From: Phycisphaera sp.
GTDB lineage: Bacteria; Planctomycetota; Phycisphaerae; Phycisphaerales; Zrk34
Assembly: GCA_016125285.1 (NCBI GenBank)
Contig: WGMA01000042.1
Span: 1-64,000, forward strand
DNA length: 64,000 nt
Reading direction: 5' to 3'
Below are positions 41,001 through 49,524 of this stretch, in pieces. The first letter of the stretch is position 1. Each line of letters starts with the position of its first letter. The notes beneath the pieces are model-generated. The model searched no databases, was not told the origin of the DNA, and was given only the letters and a program-made list of their open reading frames with translations. Made by a program: the position numbers and the translations under genes.

Positions 41001-41693
41001 TCAGTGCGTCTTGATCATCACGTCGTCGATGTACATCTCGTCCTTGCCGACGACGAACGCGACGTTGCGCTTCGTCTCGTGCGCGATGCCGTCCGAGCGG
41101 TAGCTGCCCACGTCCTTGCCGTCGACCAGCAGCTCCATCAGGTCGCCCTTCACGCGCACCGTCGCGGTGACCCAGTCGCCGGACGTCATCGGGAAGTCGA
41201 CGAGCTTCTGGTGCGCCGCGATGATCGCCTTCGACGCCTCGTTGAGCGTGCCGTCCTTTTCTTTCTGCTCGTACACCTTGTTGCTGAACACGCCGTATTT
41301 GCCGTCCTGAAACTTCACGCCCTTCGGCGAGAACGCCACGCGGCAGATGTGCCCGGCGTGCGACTCCTTGTACTCACGGTCGTTGAACGTGATCTGGATG
41401 CCCACGTTCTTGTCGACCGGCTTGAACCGCACCGTCACCTCGAAGTCCGCGCCCGCCTCGACGTTCACGTTCTGCACCGCGCCGTGGCCCGGCTTCATCT
41501 TCGCGTGAACCTTGCCGTCCTCCAGCGTCGACTCCGCGGAGTAGAACCGCCACTTCTTGTCGAACGCCGGACCCGAGAAGTCGTCCTGCACGACGACCTT
41601 CGTGTAGTAGTCCGCGGGAATCTCACCGGCGAACGCCGTGCCGAGCGTCAGCGTCAGCAGGGCGGCCGAAACGATAGCGGTAGTTCTGATCAT
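41001..41693 (-). CDS. Exported lectin-fold (LamG/DUF1080-like) protein
   Basis: This 230-residue protein has a signal peptide (AALLTLTLGTAFAG). The body is a beta-sandwich pattern: VVVQDDFSGPAFDKKWRFY, VTVRFKPVDKNVGIQITFNDRE, WVTATVRVKGDLMELLVDGK, ending MYIDDVMIKTH. It resembles concanavalin-like carbohydrate-binding or 3-keto-disaccharide hydrolase-like domains. It has a relative at 49,525-50,259 in this window. No catalytic residue is clear, so binding may be its job. Confidence 0.75.
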   Translation of the reverse strand: MIRTTAIVSAALLTLTLGTAFAGEIPADYYTKVVVQDDFSGPAFDKKWRFYSAESTLEDGKVHAKMKPGHGAVQNVNVEAGADFEVTVRFKPVDKNVGIQITFNDREYKESHAGHICRVAFSPKGVKFQDGKYGVFSNKVYEQKEKDGTLNEASKAIIAAHQKLVDFPMTSGDWVTATVRVKGDLMELLVDGKDVGSYRSDGIAHETKRNVAFVVGKDEMYIDDVMIKTH

Positions 41694-41726
41694 TGTGCCT
41701 CTTTGGGGTAGGGGATTCTGTAAGGA

Positions 41727-41876
41727 ATGACGAATGACGAAATCCGAATGACGAATCAGATTTCAATGCTTCAATGTTCAAACATCGCGCATCGACCAGC
41801 GCGTGCCGGTCATTCGGACATTGAGATTTCGAGCTTGTTTCGTCATTCGGATTTCGTCATTCGTCATTTCGCCCGC
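41727..41876. repeat. Imperfect palindrome of AATGACGAA-type oligomers
   Basis: AATGACGAATGACGAAATCC (from 41727) faces GGATTTCGTCATTCGTCATT (to 41870) with a looser middle. It fills the space between two exported-protein genes. The same family occurs after rny. Confidence 0.85.
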
Positions 41877-41878
41877 GG

Positions 41879-42595
41879 TCACTTCTTCGGTGTGCCGTCC
41901 GGGTTCAGCTCCAGCAGCTTTACGTTCTTGAACCAGTTCTTGTCGCCGTGGTCCTGGAAGCCGATGTAGCCGACGCGCGCCATGTCCTTGATCGCGGTCT
42001 TGAACTTGTGCTTCGTCCCGTCCGGACGCTTGCCGTACACCGGCCACTCGTCGGTGTTCATCGACGCGACGGGCTGCCCGTTGACCTCCGTGGAGATGTG
42101 CGGCCCGACGCACTTGATGCGCAGGTGGTTCCACTCGCCTTCCTTCACGGCGTTGACCTTCGCGGGGACCAGGTCGTAGATCGCCCCCATGTCGTGCATG
42201 TCCGTGCCGCCCTTGTAGACCTGGCACTCGAAGCCGCTGTTCACCGGGTCGCCGAGCTTCGCCATCCGGAAGAACACGCCGCTGTTGGAGTCCGGCTTCA
42301 CCTGCTTCACGTCGCACTCGAAAATGAAGTCGCCGAACTGCTTGTCGTACACCACGACGTAACCGCCGGCCTTGCAGATCTCCATCGCGCCGTCGACCAC
42401 GCCGCACGCGATCGGCTTGCCGCTGTTGTTCTTCCAGCCGGTGTAGTCCTTGCCGTTGAACAGCAGCTGCCAGCCCTCGGCCTTCTCCGCGGCGGTCAGC
42501 GTGTTGTCGGCCGGCGGCGAGTCGGCCGCGGCGAACATCGCGAACCCGGTCAACACCAGCATCGTCAGCACACACAGCGAAACGTTCTTACGCAT
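41879..42595 (-). CDS. Exported DUF1080 (3-keto-disaccharide hydrolase-type) protein
   Basis: This 238-residue protein starts at ATG 42595, with TGGAGATT upstream. The signal peptide is LCVLTMLVLTGFAMFAAA. The DUF1080 pattern follows: EGWQLLFNGKDYTGWKN, DFIFECDVKQVKPDSNSGVFFR, FECQVYKGGTDMHDMGAIYDL, WNHLRIKCVGPHISTEVNG and GYIGFQDHGDKNWFKNVKL. DUF1080 proteins are exported, abundant in planctomycetes, and some cleave 3-keto-sugars. It neighbours a sulfatase and a GH99-like enzyme, suggesting use of complex glycans. Confidence 0.93.
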   Translation of the reverse strand: MRKNVSLCVLTMLVLTGFAMFAAADSPPADNTLTAAEKAEGWQLLFNGKDYTGWKNNSGKPIACGVVDGAMEICKAGGYVVVYDKQFGDFIFECDVKQVKPDSNSGVFFRMAKLGDPVNSGFECQVYKGGTDMHDMGAIYDLVPAKVNAVKEGEWNHLRIKCVGPHISTEVNGQPVASMNTDEWPVYGKRPDGTKHKFKTAIKDMARVGYIGFQDHGDKNWFKNVKLLELNPDGTPKK

Positions 42596-42744
42596 CGGAA
42601 TCTCCAGAGTCAGCGGGGGGATCGAACACGGGGTGCGGGAGATTATACGCACATCCACACCCGCGGTTCAGCGCCGCGGCCATTCCACGGCGGATGGCCG
42701 CCTGCTCCGTCTCCCTCACCCGGGGGAGAGGCGTTCAAGCCGCG

Positions 42745-44235
42745 TCAGTACTTCGGCGGCTCCCAGTCCGGGATGCCCGTGTCCTTCAGCTGCTTGTAGT
42801 AAGCCTCGTGGAACGGCTTGGTCTTCGACATCGGCGCGGTCTCGTTGACCATCAGCGGGCGGGCTTCCTTCCAGAAGCGGTCGTACGCGTCGTGAAGCTG
42901 CGTGACCTGGTCGGGGTGGGCCGACGCCACGTCCGTCGTCTCGCTCGGGTCCGCCGTCATGTCGAACAGTTCGCCTTCGACGAAGCGGAACCGCTGGTTG
43001 CGCACGCCGAACTTCTTCCACTCGAAATCGTTCGGCTCCGAGCCCGTCTTCCAGCGCGCCACCTGCGTGTACAGCGTGCGGTCCGGCCAGTCGGCCTTCG
43101 CGTCTTCCAGCAGCGGCAGCAGGCTCCGTCCCTCGACCTGGTTCTCGGGGATCTTCGCGCCCGCCAGGTCCGCCAGCGTCGGCAGGATGTCGATGTGCGC
43201 CGCGATGCGGTCGATGTCGCGGCCGGGCTGGAACTTCCCGTCCCAACGCACGAAGAACGGCACGCGCACGCCGCCCTCGTGTGGGCTGCCCTTGTGACCG
43301 TTCATCTCGTCGTTGTTCGCCAGCATCGGCGTGCCGTCGGGCAGGTGGCCCAGCGGCTTGTCGCCCTTCGAAAACCCGCCCGTCGCCGTGCCGTTGTCCG
43401 ACATGAAGATGATCACCGTGTTCTTGTACAGACCCCACTCATCCATCTTCGCCATGAACCGGCCGATGTTTTCGTCGATGTTCTCCACCATGCCGTAGAA
43501 GCCGGCGTTGTTCTTGTCGAAGCCGAGCTTCGTGAAACGCTCGGCGTTCTTCTCCGGCGCGTTGTACGGCCCGTGCGGCGCGTTCGTCGCCAGGTACACG
43601 AAGAACGGCTTGTCGTCGTCCTTGACCTTGTGGATCCAGCCCAGCGCCGCGTCGAAGAACACGTCGGTGCAGAAGCCGTGCGTCTTGACGAACTCGCCGT
43701 TGTGACGGATCACCGGATCGAAATACTTGTTGCCCGGCGCGTCGGCGCACGAGCAGTTGTACGCCTGGCCGATGCCGCCGGCGCCGTGGTGGAACGCCTC
43801 GTCGAACCCGCGGTTGTAAGGCTGGTAGGGGTCCTCGTCGCCGAGGTGCCACTTGCCGAACATCGCCGTCTGATAGCCGACCGTCTTGAGCACCTGCGGC
43901 AGGATCGTCGCCTCGAGCGCCATGCGTTCGCGCTCGAGGATCGTGTGCGTCACGCCGTTCTTCAGCGGGTGCCGCCCGGTCATGATCGCCGAGCGCGTCG
44001 GCGAGCAGGTGGGGCTGACGAGGAACCGCTCGAAACGCGTGCTGGTGTCGTGCAGCTTGTCGAGGTTGGGCGTGTGGAGCCACGTGTTGCCGTGGCAGTG
44101 CAGCGGGCCGTAGCCCTGGTCGTCGGTCATCACCAGGATGATGTTGGGCTTCGAGCCGCTGAGGGCCCCGGCGTCGAGGCGGGCGACGGTGAGACAGCAC
44201 ACCACAAGACAGACGGTAAACGTCACTCTCAACAT
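42745..44235 (-). CDS. Exported type I sulfatase
   Basis: This 496-residue protein has an N-terminal signal peptide (FTVCLVVCCLTVARLDAG). The sulfatase core has IILVMTDDQGYG (metal-binding Asp-Asp) and the formylglycine motif CSPTRSAIMTGR with C-x-P-x-R. FGKWHLGD, APHGPY and FMSDNGTATGG (Asp-Asn metal ligands) follow. It hydrolyses sulfate esters, probably of algal polysaccharides as in other planctomycetes. The Cys must be oxidised by a maturase not seen in this window. A C-terminal KPFHEAYYKQLKDTGIPDW tail completes a normal length. Confidence 0.95.
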   Translation of the reverse strand: MLRVTFTVCLVVCCLTVARLDAGALSGSKPNIILVMTDDQGYGPLHCHGNTWLHTPNLDKLHDTSTRFERFLVSPTCSPTRSAIMTGRHPLKNGVTHTILERERMALEATILPQVLKTVGYQTAMFGKWHLGDEDPYQPYNRGFDEAFHHGAGGIGQAYNCSCADAPGNKYFDPVIRHNGEFVKTHGFCTDVFFDAALGWIHKVKDDDKPFFVYLATNAPHGPYNAPEKNAERFTKLGFDKNNAGFYGMVENIDENIGRFMAKMDEWGLYKNTVIIFMSDNGTATGGFSKGDKPLGHLPDGTPMLANNDEMNGHKGSPHEGGVRVPFFVRWDGKFQPGRDIDRIAAHIDILPTLADLAGAKIPENQVEGRSLLPLLEDAKADWPDRTLYTQVARWKTGSEPNDFEWKKFGVRNQRFRFVEGELFDMTADPSETTDVASAHPDQVTQLHDAYDRFWKEARPLMVNETAPMSKTKPFHEAYYKQLKDTGIPDWEPPKY

Positions 44236-44408
44236 AAAGCGGAAACCTGCTTCCTACGTGCCCGAGGTTTAGGTTGGCTGGCGGGATACGCGGCGGCCGC
44301 GCGGATCGAACCCGTGTCCGACGCCGCATCGTACGCGGCTCGCCGTAGGTGAACGCTCGCCACGCGATGAAAATTTCATCCGGCGGGGAAGTGCGGCGGA
44401 GGTTTTTG
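44236..44408. other. Space without a recognised gene
   Basis: Between the sulfatase start and the small membrane gene. On the minus strand a GGGTTCGATCC string looks like a T-arm, but no cloverleaf or tmRNA ends can be built around it. Confidence 0.5.
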
Positions 44409-44663
44409 TCACCCGATGATGCGGCGAATCGGATTGTCCGCATGGTGCACCTGCCCGCCGCGATTTCGCCGCGCGCGACGTACCGGCTGCTGCACCACGT
44501 GGTCGGGATCCGCCAGCGCCTCGGCGTCGCCGTCCACGTCGTGCCGCGGCACGTAAGGAATGTCGCGCCCGCTGCGGAGGCATTCGCGGATCGTGTATCC
44601 GAGCACGCACAACACGACGATCGTGGCAGGCAACAGGTAGAAGATCACATCCTGGTCAGACAT
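44409..44663 (-). CDS. Small single-span membrane protein
   Basis: This 84-residue protein has AAAGGAG seven bases before ATG 44663, which makes it a believable gene. Residues 7-27 (IFYLLPATIVVLCVLGYTI) form one transmembrane helix; the rest is hydrophilic and basic. It is paired with the next gene upstream, also a small membrane protein. Function unknown. Confidence 0.6.
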   Translation of the reverse strand: MSDQDVIFYLLPATIVVLCVLGYTIRECLRSGRDIPYVPRHDVDGDAEALADPDHVVQQPVRRARRNRGGQVHHADNPIRRIIG

Positions 44664-44686
44664 GACGGGCTCCTTTCGCCTAAGCG

Positions 44687-44896
44687 CTACGGCATCGGAA
44701 ACCGCGGGTCCGGCACGCTCTGCATGCGTGACCCGGCGCGGTCCGCGCGCGGGCGAGCGGTGTTGTCCGCCATGCGCTCGAACGAGTCGGCCATGCTCCG
44801 CAGGCTCTCGCTGATCCGCCAGATCACCAGCAGCACGAACAGCAGTGAAAACATGTAAACGAACCAGAACACGCCAAAGAGGAATTCGTTAAACAT
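44687..44896 (-). CDS. Small single-span membrane protein with amphipathic tail
   Basis: This 69-residue protein has GGAGGG before ATG 44896. Residues 5-27 (FLFGVFWFVYMFSLLFVLLVIW) are a transmembrane helix, followed by RISESLRSMADSFERMADN, an amphipathic helix, then an Arg/Pro-rich end. It is 23 bases upstream of the other small membrane gene and probably co-transcribed. Function unknown. Confidence 0.6.
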   Translation of the reverse strand: MFNEFLFGVFWFVYMFSLLFVLLVIWRISESLRSMADSFERMADNTARPRADRAGSRMQSVPDPRFPMP

Positions 44897-45024
44897 CGCA
44901 GCCCTCCATGCCGGTGGGATTGACTGCCAAACCCTAGCCCGCGGCGCATTCCCGCCGACGCGAATCCGGCGTGCCCGCCTCGCGTTTTTCACAGCGGGGC
45001 GGCGAAATACTTGTTCGGGTTTTG

Positions 45025-45052
45025 TTGATATATTTGGCTTCGCCGCTATAAT
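45025..45052 (+). promoter_or_regulatory. Strong sigma-70-type promoter in the rpoN leader
   Basis: TTGATA (45025-45030) and TATAAT (45047-45052) are 16 bases apart, the best -10 match in the window. It would start a transcript near 45059, over 530 bases before the rpoN start. Confidence 0.75.
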
Positions 45053-45059
45053 GACTTGT

Positions 45060-45594
45060 GCAGGGATCTGCGCGGGGAGAAGTCCGGTGAAATCGGTCCA
45101 AAGTATCAACGGCGGGGCGGCGCGGTCGTTACGTGTCGGTAGCGCCGACCGCCCACGTTTGTGCACGCGGTGCAGCGGCGGGCCGGTCTCGTGCCGTGGT
45201 TTGGTCCTGCGCAGGTCCAACCGGTGTCCGACATCGTCTGGTACCCCCCCTCCCCCCCCGATGCGCGATTCGGAAAGGGGGTGGCGACAGGACCGTTCGA
45301 CGGCGGGGCGCGAATGGGGCATCGAAGGGGCGCCGATGGGGCGCACGAAGGGCCCAACGGTGGAGCCGCGGTGGTCGAGGAGGAGCGCGGTCGCGTCTCA
45401 AGGTATTGCTGTGGCGAGCCTTGCCCGAAAACCGCGTACTATTAGCAAAACTCTTGCCAACAGCGCGTGTCGGGTATTGTTTTTCTGTCGATTTCGACTA
45501 CTCTTGATGGCTGAGTTCGCCGATCTGTGCCGGGCGGCTCGTGGGTAAACGGAGGTTGGCACGCCTCAGCTGTAGTACGTCAGGCGATCAATCG
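45060..45594. other. Long non-coding leader of rpoN with C/G tracts
   Basis: No convincing gene is seen. It contains seven C, T, eight C at 45244-45259 (a guanine run on the other strand that could form a quadruplex). It also has repeated GATGGGGC/GAAGGGGC strings around 45310-45350 and a T5 run near 45480. It may be an untranslated regulatory leader or hold a small RNA. Confidence 0.55.
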
Positions 45595-47112
45595 ATGCGT
45601 ATCGATGCCGGTCAACACATGCGGATGGAACAGCGGATGAAGCTGTCCCCGCGCATGATCCAGTCCATGGAGATCCTCCAGCTGGCGTCGATGGCGCTCG
45701 AGGAGCGGATCGAGCAGGAGCTGGAGGCCAATCCCACGCTGGAGCTGGTCGAGGAGAGCGCCGACCGCAACAAGCTCGAGCAGGACGACGGCTACGACCC
45801 CGAAGCGCCGATGGTCGTGGCTGACACCGAGCAGGACAACGCGTCGGACGACTTCGAGCGTCTCAGCGACATGTCCGAGCAGTACGGCGACACGTGGGAG
45901 CAGAACACCGAGGGCTCGGCGGACTACCACACGCCGATGCGGAAGGCCCCGTCCGGCGAGCGCGACGCGAAGATGGACGCGATGGCGAACACCGCGTGCC
46001 GCTCGGCGAGCCTGGTCGACCAGATGCTGGACCAGTGGCGATACGTCGATATCGACGACCGCACGCGGGCGATCGGCGAGCACATGATCGCGTTCATCGA
46101 TGACGACGGGTACCTGCGGACCGAGCTGCGGGAGATGCTCGACAAGGCGTCTTACGACGTGACGGAGGATGACCTGCGGCGGGTGCTCAAGGAGGTGCAG
46201 ACGCGGCTCGACCCGCCCGGCATCGCCGCACGCGACCTGCAGGAATGCATGCTGATTCAGCTCGACGCGCTGATCCGCGACTGCGAAGACGACGAGGAAC
46301 TGCCGGTCCTGCGCAACGCCCGGACGCTCGTGGCCGATCACCTGAAAGACATCGAGATGAACCGGATGCCGCGGATCACCCGGCAGTCGGGCATGTCGAT
46401 GGACGACCTGAACGACGCGATGCTCAAGCTGCGTCGGCTCGACCCGCGGCCCGGCCGGAACCTGTCGCCCGAGCGCGTCGAGGTGATCATGCCGGACGTG
46501 CTGGTCGAGTACGACCCGATGGGCGATCGATACATCGCGGCGATGAACCGCGGCACCCAGCCGGACCTGCGGATCAGCCCGCAGTACCGCAAGCTGTCGA
46601 AGGATCGCGACCAGGACCGCAAGACGCGTAAGTACATTGCCGACAACCTGAACCACGCCCGCTGGCTGATCGACGCGCTGCAGCAGCGCGAGACGACGCT
46701 GCTGCGGGTGGTCAACATCGTCATCGAGGCTCAGCGCGACTTCCTCGACCACGGGCCCGAGCACCTCAAGCCGCTGCCGATGATCGGCGTGGCGGACCAG
46801 CTCGGCATCCACGTGGGCACGGTAAGCCGTGCAGTGGCAGAGAAATACATGCAGACGCCGCGCGGCATCTACCCGCTGCGGATGTTCTTCAGCGGCGGCA
46901 CCGAGTCGTCGGACGGCCAGGAGATGAGCTGGGCGGCGGTGCAGGCGAAGCTCAAGGCGATCATCGACGACGAGGACACCAAAGACCCGTGGTCCGACGA
47001 CAAGCTCGTCGACGAGCTCAAGAAGCAGGGCATCGACATCGCCCGGCGAACCGTTGCGAAGTACCGACAGCAGCTGAACATCCCGCCGGCCCGACGCCGC
47101 AAGCAGTTTTAG
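45595..47112 (+). CDS. rpoN: RNA polymerase sigma-54 factor
   Basis: This 505-residue protein starts at ATG 45595, which gives the family N-terminus (HMRMEQRMKLSPRMIQSMEILQLA). A GTG at 45541 is an alternative. The Gln-rich region I is weakly developed. Region II is acidic. Region III holds the core-binding part and a helix-turn-helix (VADQLGIHVGTVSRAVAEKY). The RpoN box reads ARRTVAKYR near the C-terminus. It directs enhancer-dependent transcription; no activator gene is nearby. The long leader and strong promoter suggest regulated expression. Confidence 0.96.
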   Translation: MRIDAGQHMRMEQRMKLSPRMIQSMEILQLASMALEERIEQELEANPTLELVEESADRNKLEQDDGYDPEAPMVVADTEQDNASDDFERLSDMSEQYGDTWEQNTEGSADYHTPMRKAPSGERDAKMDAMANTACRSASLVDQMLDQWRYVDIDDRTRAIGEHMIAFIDDDGYLRTELREMLDKASYDVTEDDLRRVLKEVQTRLDPPGIAARDLQECMLIQLDALIRDCEDDEELPVLRNARTLVADHLKDIEMNRMPRITRQSGMSMDDLNDAMLKLRRLDPRPGRNLSPERVEVIMPDVLVEYDPMGDRYIAAMNRGTQPDLRISPQYRKLSKDRDQDRKTRKYIADNLNHARWLIDALQQRETTLLRVVNIVIEAQRDFLDHGPEHLKPLPMIGVADQLGIHVGTVSRAVAEKYMQTPRGIYPLRMFFSGGTESSDGQEMSWAAVQAKLKAIIDDEDTKDPWSDDKLVDELKKQGIDIARRTVAKYRQQLNIPPARRRKQF

Positions 47113-47325
47113 CTCGCTGCGCTCGCCGATGCACGATGCGGGATGACTCGCTGCGCTCGCGATGCGGGATGGTTGCGACGAAGCCTAATCCCTGCGAGCA
47201 GAGCGACAGAGGGCGGGACAAGGGACTGACGAGACAGGAGGCGGATCAATGAACGTTACCGTGACACATCCGGCATCCAGCATCCGGGATCTTCACGCAA
47301 CGGCCGCGCGATGCTCACGCGTTGC
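47113..47325. repeat. Oligomer repeats after rpoN, with a tiny open frame
   Basis: GATGCGGGATG appears twice near 47133-47170, and inverted CATCCGGCATCC near 47267. Between, a 26-codon frame (47249-47329) starts MNVTVT behind a perfect AGGAGG. The frame is probably not a gene by itself. It may be the beginning of a lost gene. Confidence 0.5.
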
Positions 47326-47354
47326 TTGACCATTCCGGCGCGGCGTGATTTAAT
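47326..47354 (+). promoter_or_regulatory. Sigma-70-type promoter upstream of rny
   Basis: TTGACC (47326-47331) and TTTAAT (47349-47354) are 17 bases apart. A transcript would begin near 47361, giving a leader of about 400 bases before rny. Confidence 0.65.
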
Positions 47355-47766
47355 GCCGAGGCTGAACAACCGGCACGCGTAAGCGCAGCAATCCGCGAGC
47401 GTCGCGTGGACCGTTAAGACCCGCTAAGCGGGGCGTCCTGATCTCACCGAAGGACGGATAGATTGAATATGCAAACCTGGGTATTTGCAGAATTTGTGCG
47501 ATTTATCTTCACGTTGCTCTCCGTTGGATCCATCGAAGCATCCAGCCGGGGAGAGATCGCTGCGCGCGCGGTGCGCGCCGATCGGTGCGGATCATTCACG
47601 CCCACTGCACGCCCGATTTGGCTCAATCCATCCACCGGCGGGTGATTCACCCCCGCGCGTAGATCACGGTCGCACATAACGGTCAGCGCCTCCGCGTGCC
47701 CCAACAACCCGGTGTCGGTCCGCGTCTCACTCACGCGTCCCGCCGGTTTACAGAAAGGGGTTCGCC
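47355..47766 (+). other. Structured non-coding leader of rny
   Basis: No gene is evident. Hairpins include CCCGC-TAA-GCGGG (47420-47432), inside GGAC/GTCC, and GCAAA/TTTGC around 47471-47490. A ribosome site AAAGGGG precedes rny. The leader could hold a riboswitch or autoregulatory site for RNase Y, but no known class is recognised. Confidence 0.45.
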
Positions 47767-49368
47767 ATGTCGTACGTGCCCATTCCCTCAACCATGACAC
47801 TCGCGGTCGAGACGTCGGTTTTCGTGCTCGTCCTGGTGATCGCGATCCTGCTCGCGGCGTCGGCCACCTGGTTCCTGATCGGCAAGCTGGGCGGCAAGAC
47901 GCTCACCGAGGCCCGCGCCCTGGCCGAGAAGCTCGTCGAGGACTCCCGCCGCGACGCCGAGACGCTCAAGAAGCAGATGGAGCTGGACTTCCGCGAGGAG
48001 ATCGCCGGCAAACGCGAGGGGTTCGAGAAAGAGATCAACGCCGAGCGCAACGAGCTCAAGGAGCAGGAACGCCGGCTGACCAAGCGGGAGGACAACCTCG
48101 ACCGCAAGCTCGACGTGCTGACCACCAAGGAAAAGACGCTCGACAGCCAGGAGCAGAAGATCCGCAACCGCGAGCAGGCCATCGAGGGCAAGGAGGCGGA
48201 GCTCGACGACGTGCTCGCCCAGCAGCGTGAGCGTCTGCTCCAGCTGTCGAACCTGTCGGAGGCCGACGCCAAGAAGCTGGTGCTCGAGCGGATCGAGACG
48301 GAGGTCCAGCACGAGGCCGGCAAGATCGTCCAGCGTGAGATCGCCAAGGCCGAGGAGGAGGCGCAGGAGAAGTCGATGAAGATCACGCTCCAGGCGATCC
48401 AGCGATACGCCGCGGAGCACACTTCGGCGACGACGGTCAGCGTGGTGGACATCCCGTCGGACGACATGAAGGGCCGCGTGATCGGCCGCGAGGGCCGCAA
48501 CATCCGGGCGTTCGAGAAGGCGACGGGCGTGGACGTGATCGTGGACGACACGCCCGGCGTGGTCGTCGTGTCGTGCTTCGATCCGGTGCGTCGCGCGATC
48601 GCCGCCGAGTCGCTGCAGAAGCTCATCGACGACGGCCGCATCCACCCGACACGCATCGAGGAGCTCGTCGAGAAGGTCACCAAGGAGATGGACGAGCGGC
48701 TCGTGAAGTTCGGCAAGGACGCGTGCATCGAGGCCAACATCCAGGGTCTGCACCCCAAGCTCAGCGCCATGATGGGCCGCCTGTACTACCGCACGAGCTA
48801 CGGCCAGAACATCCTGCGGCACTCGATGGAGGTCGCGTACCTCTGCCAGGTGATCGCCGACGAGCTCGGCCTCGACGGCGCGATCGCACGCCGCTGCGGC
48901 TTCCTGCACGACATCGGCAAGGCGATGGACCACGAGATGGAGGGCGGCCACCCCGCGATCGGCATGGAGTTCGCCAAGAAGTTCGGCGAGAAGGAAGAAG
49001 TGCTCAACGCCATCGGCGGCCACCACGGCGACATCGAAGCAACCACGCCTTACACGCCGATCGTCATGGCCGCGGACGCGATCAGCGGCGCCCGCCCCGG
49101 CGCGCGTCGCGAGACGCTCGACCGCTACGTCAAGCGTCTGGAGGAGCTCGAGGGCATCGCCACGAGCTTCGACGGCGTCAAGGAGGCGTACGCGATCCAG
49201 GCCGGTCGCGAGATCCGCGTGATCGTCGACGCCAAGAGGATCGACGACGCCGTGTCGGCTAAGATCGCCCGGGACATCGCCAATCGGGTCGAAGCCGAGA
49301 TGACCTACCCCGGCGAAGTCCGCGTCACGGTCCTGCGCGAGATGCGCGCCGTAGAATACGCACGGTAA
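47767..49368 (+). CDS. rny: Ribonuclease Y
   Basis: This 533-residue endonuclease begins RNA decay. One N-terminal transmembrane helix ([21 protein letters not shown], about 18-38) is followed by a long coiled coil (40-210). A KH domain carries [15 protein letters not shown] (about 238-252). The HD domain has [22 protein letters not shown] (metal-binding His-Asp) and [12 protein letters not shown]. Architecture and length match membrane-bound RNase Y. Its long structured leader may allow self-regulation. Confidence 0.96.
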   Translation: MSYVPIPSTMTLAVETSVFVLVLVIAILLAASATWFLIGKLGGKTLTEARALAEKLVEDSRRDAETLKKQMELDFREEIAGKREGFEKEINAERNELKEQERRLTKREDNLDRKLDVLTTKEKTLDSQEQKIRNREQAIEGKEAELDDVLAQQRERLLQLSNLSEADAKKLVLERIETEVQHEAGKIVQREIAKAEEEAQEKSMKITLQAIQRYAAEHTSATTVSVVDIPSDDMKGRVIGREGRNIRAFEKATGVDVIVDDTPGVVVVSCFDPVRRAIAAESLQKLIDDGRIHPTRIEELVEKVTKEMDERLVKFGKDACIEANIQGLHPKLSAMMGRLYYRTSYGQNILRHSMEVAYLCQVIADELGLDGAIARRCGFLHDIGKAMDHEMEGGHPAIGMEFAKKFGEKEEVLNAIGGHHGDIEATTPYTPIVMAADAISGARPGARRETLDRYVKRLEELEGIATSFDGVKEAYAIQAGREIRVIVDAKRIDDAVSAKIARDIANRVEAEMTYPGEVRVTVLREMRAVEYAR

Positions 49369-49379
49369 CGTCGTGGCCG

Positions 49380-49493
49380 AAATGACGAATGACGAAACTC
49401 GAATGACGAAATAGGCTCCAAACTCGAATGTCCGAATTTGAGCATTGAGGCTTCGTCATTGATTCGTCATTCGAATTTCGTCATTCGAATTTG
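49380..49493. repeat. Imperfect palindrome of AATGACGAA-type oligomers
   Basis: AATGACGAATGACGAAACTC on the left and TCGTCATTCGAATTTCGTCA on the right. It is the same family as the copy at 41727-41876, and here it separates rny from an exported protein gene. Confidence 0.85.
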
Positions 49494-49524
49494 ACGCGGC
49501 AACGCCGCGCACAGGAGGCACGTC

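Noticed and set aside
44265-44345. Possible tmRNA or tRNA 3' end (GGGTTCGATCC on the minus strand)
   Set aside because: No matching acceptor strand, no tag frame and no GGGGCTG-type 5' end could be found.
45060-45125. Possible cobalamin riboswitch (GGGGAGAAGTCCGGTGAAA)
   Set aside because: The expected CCCGCCACTG segment and B12 box are missing, and the downstream gene is rpoN.
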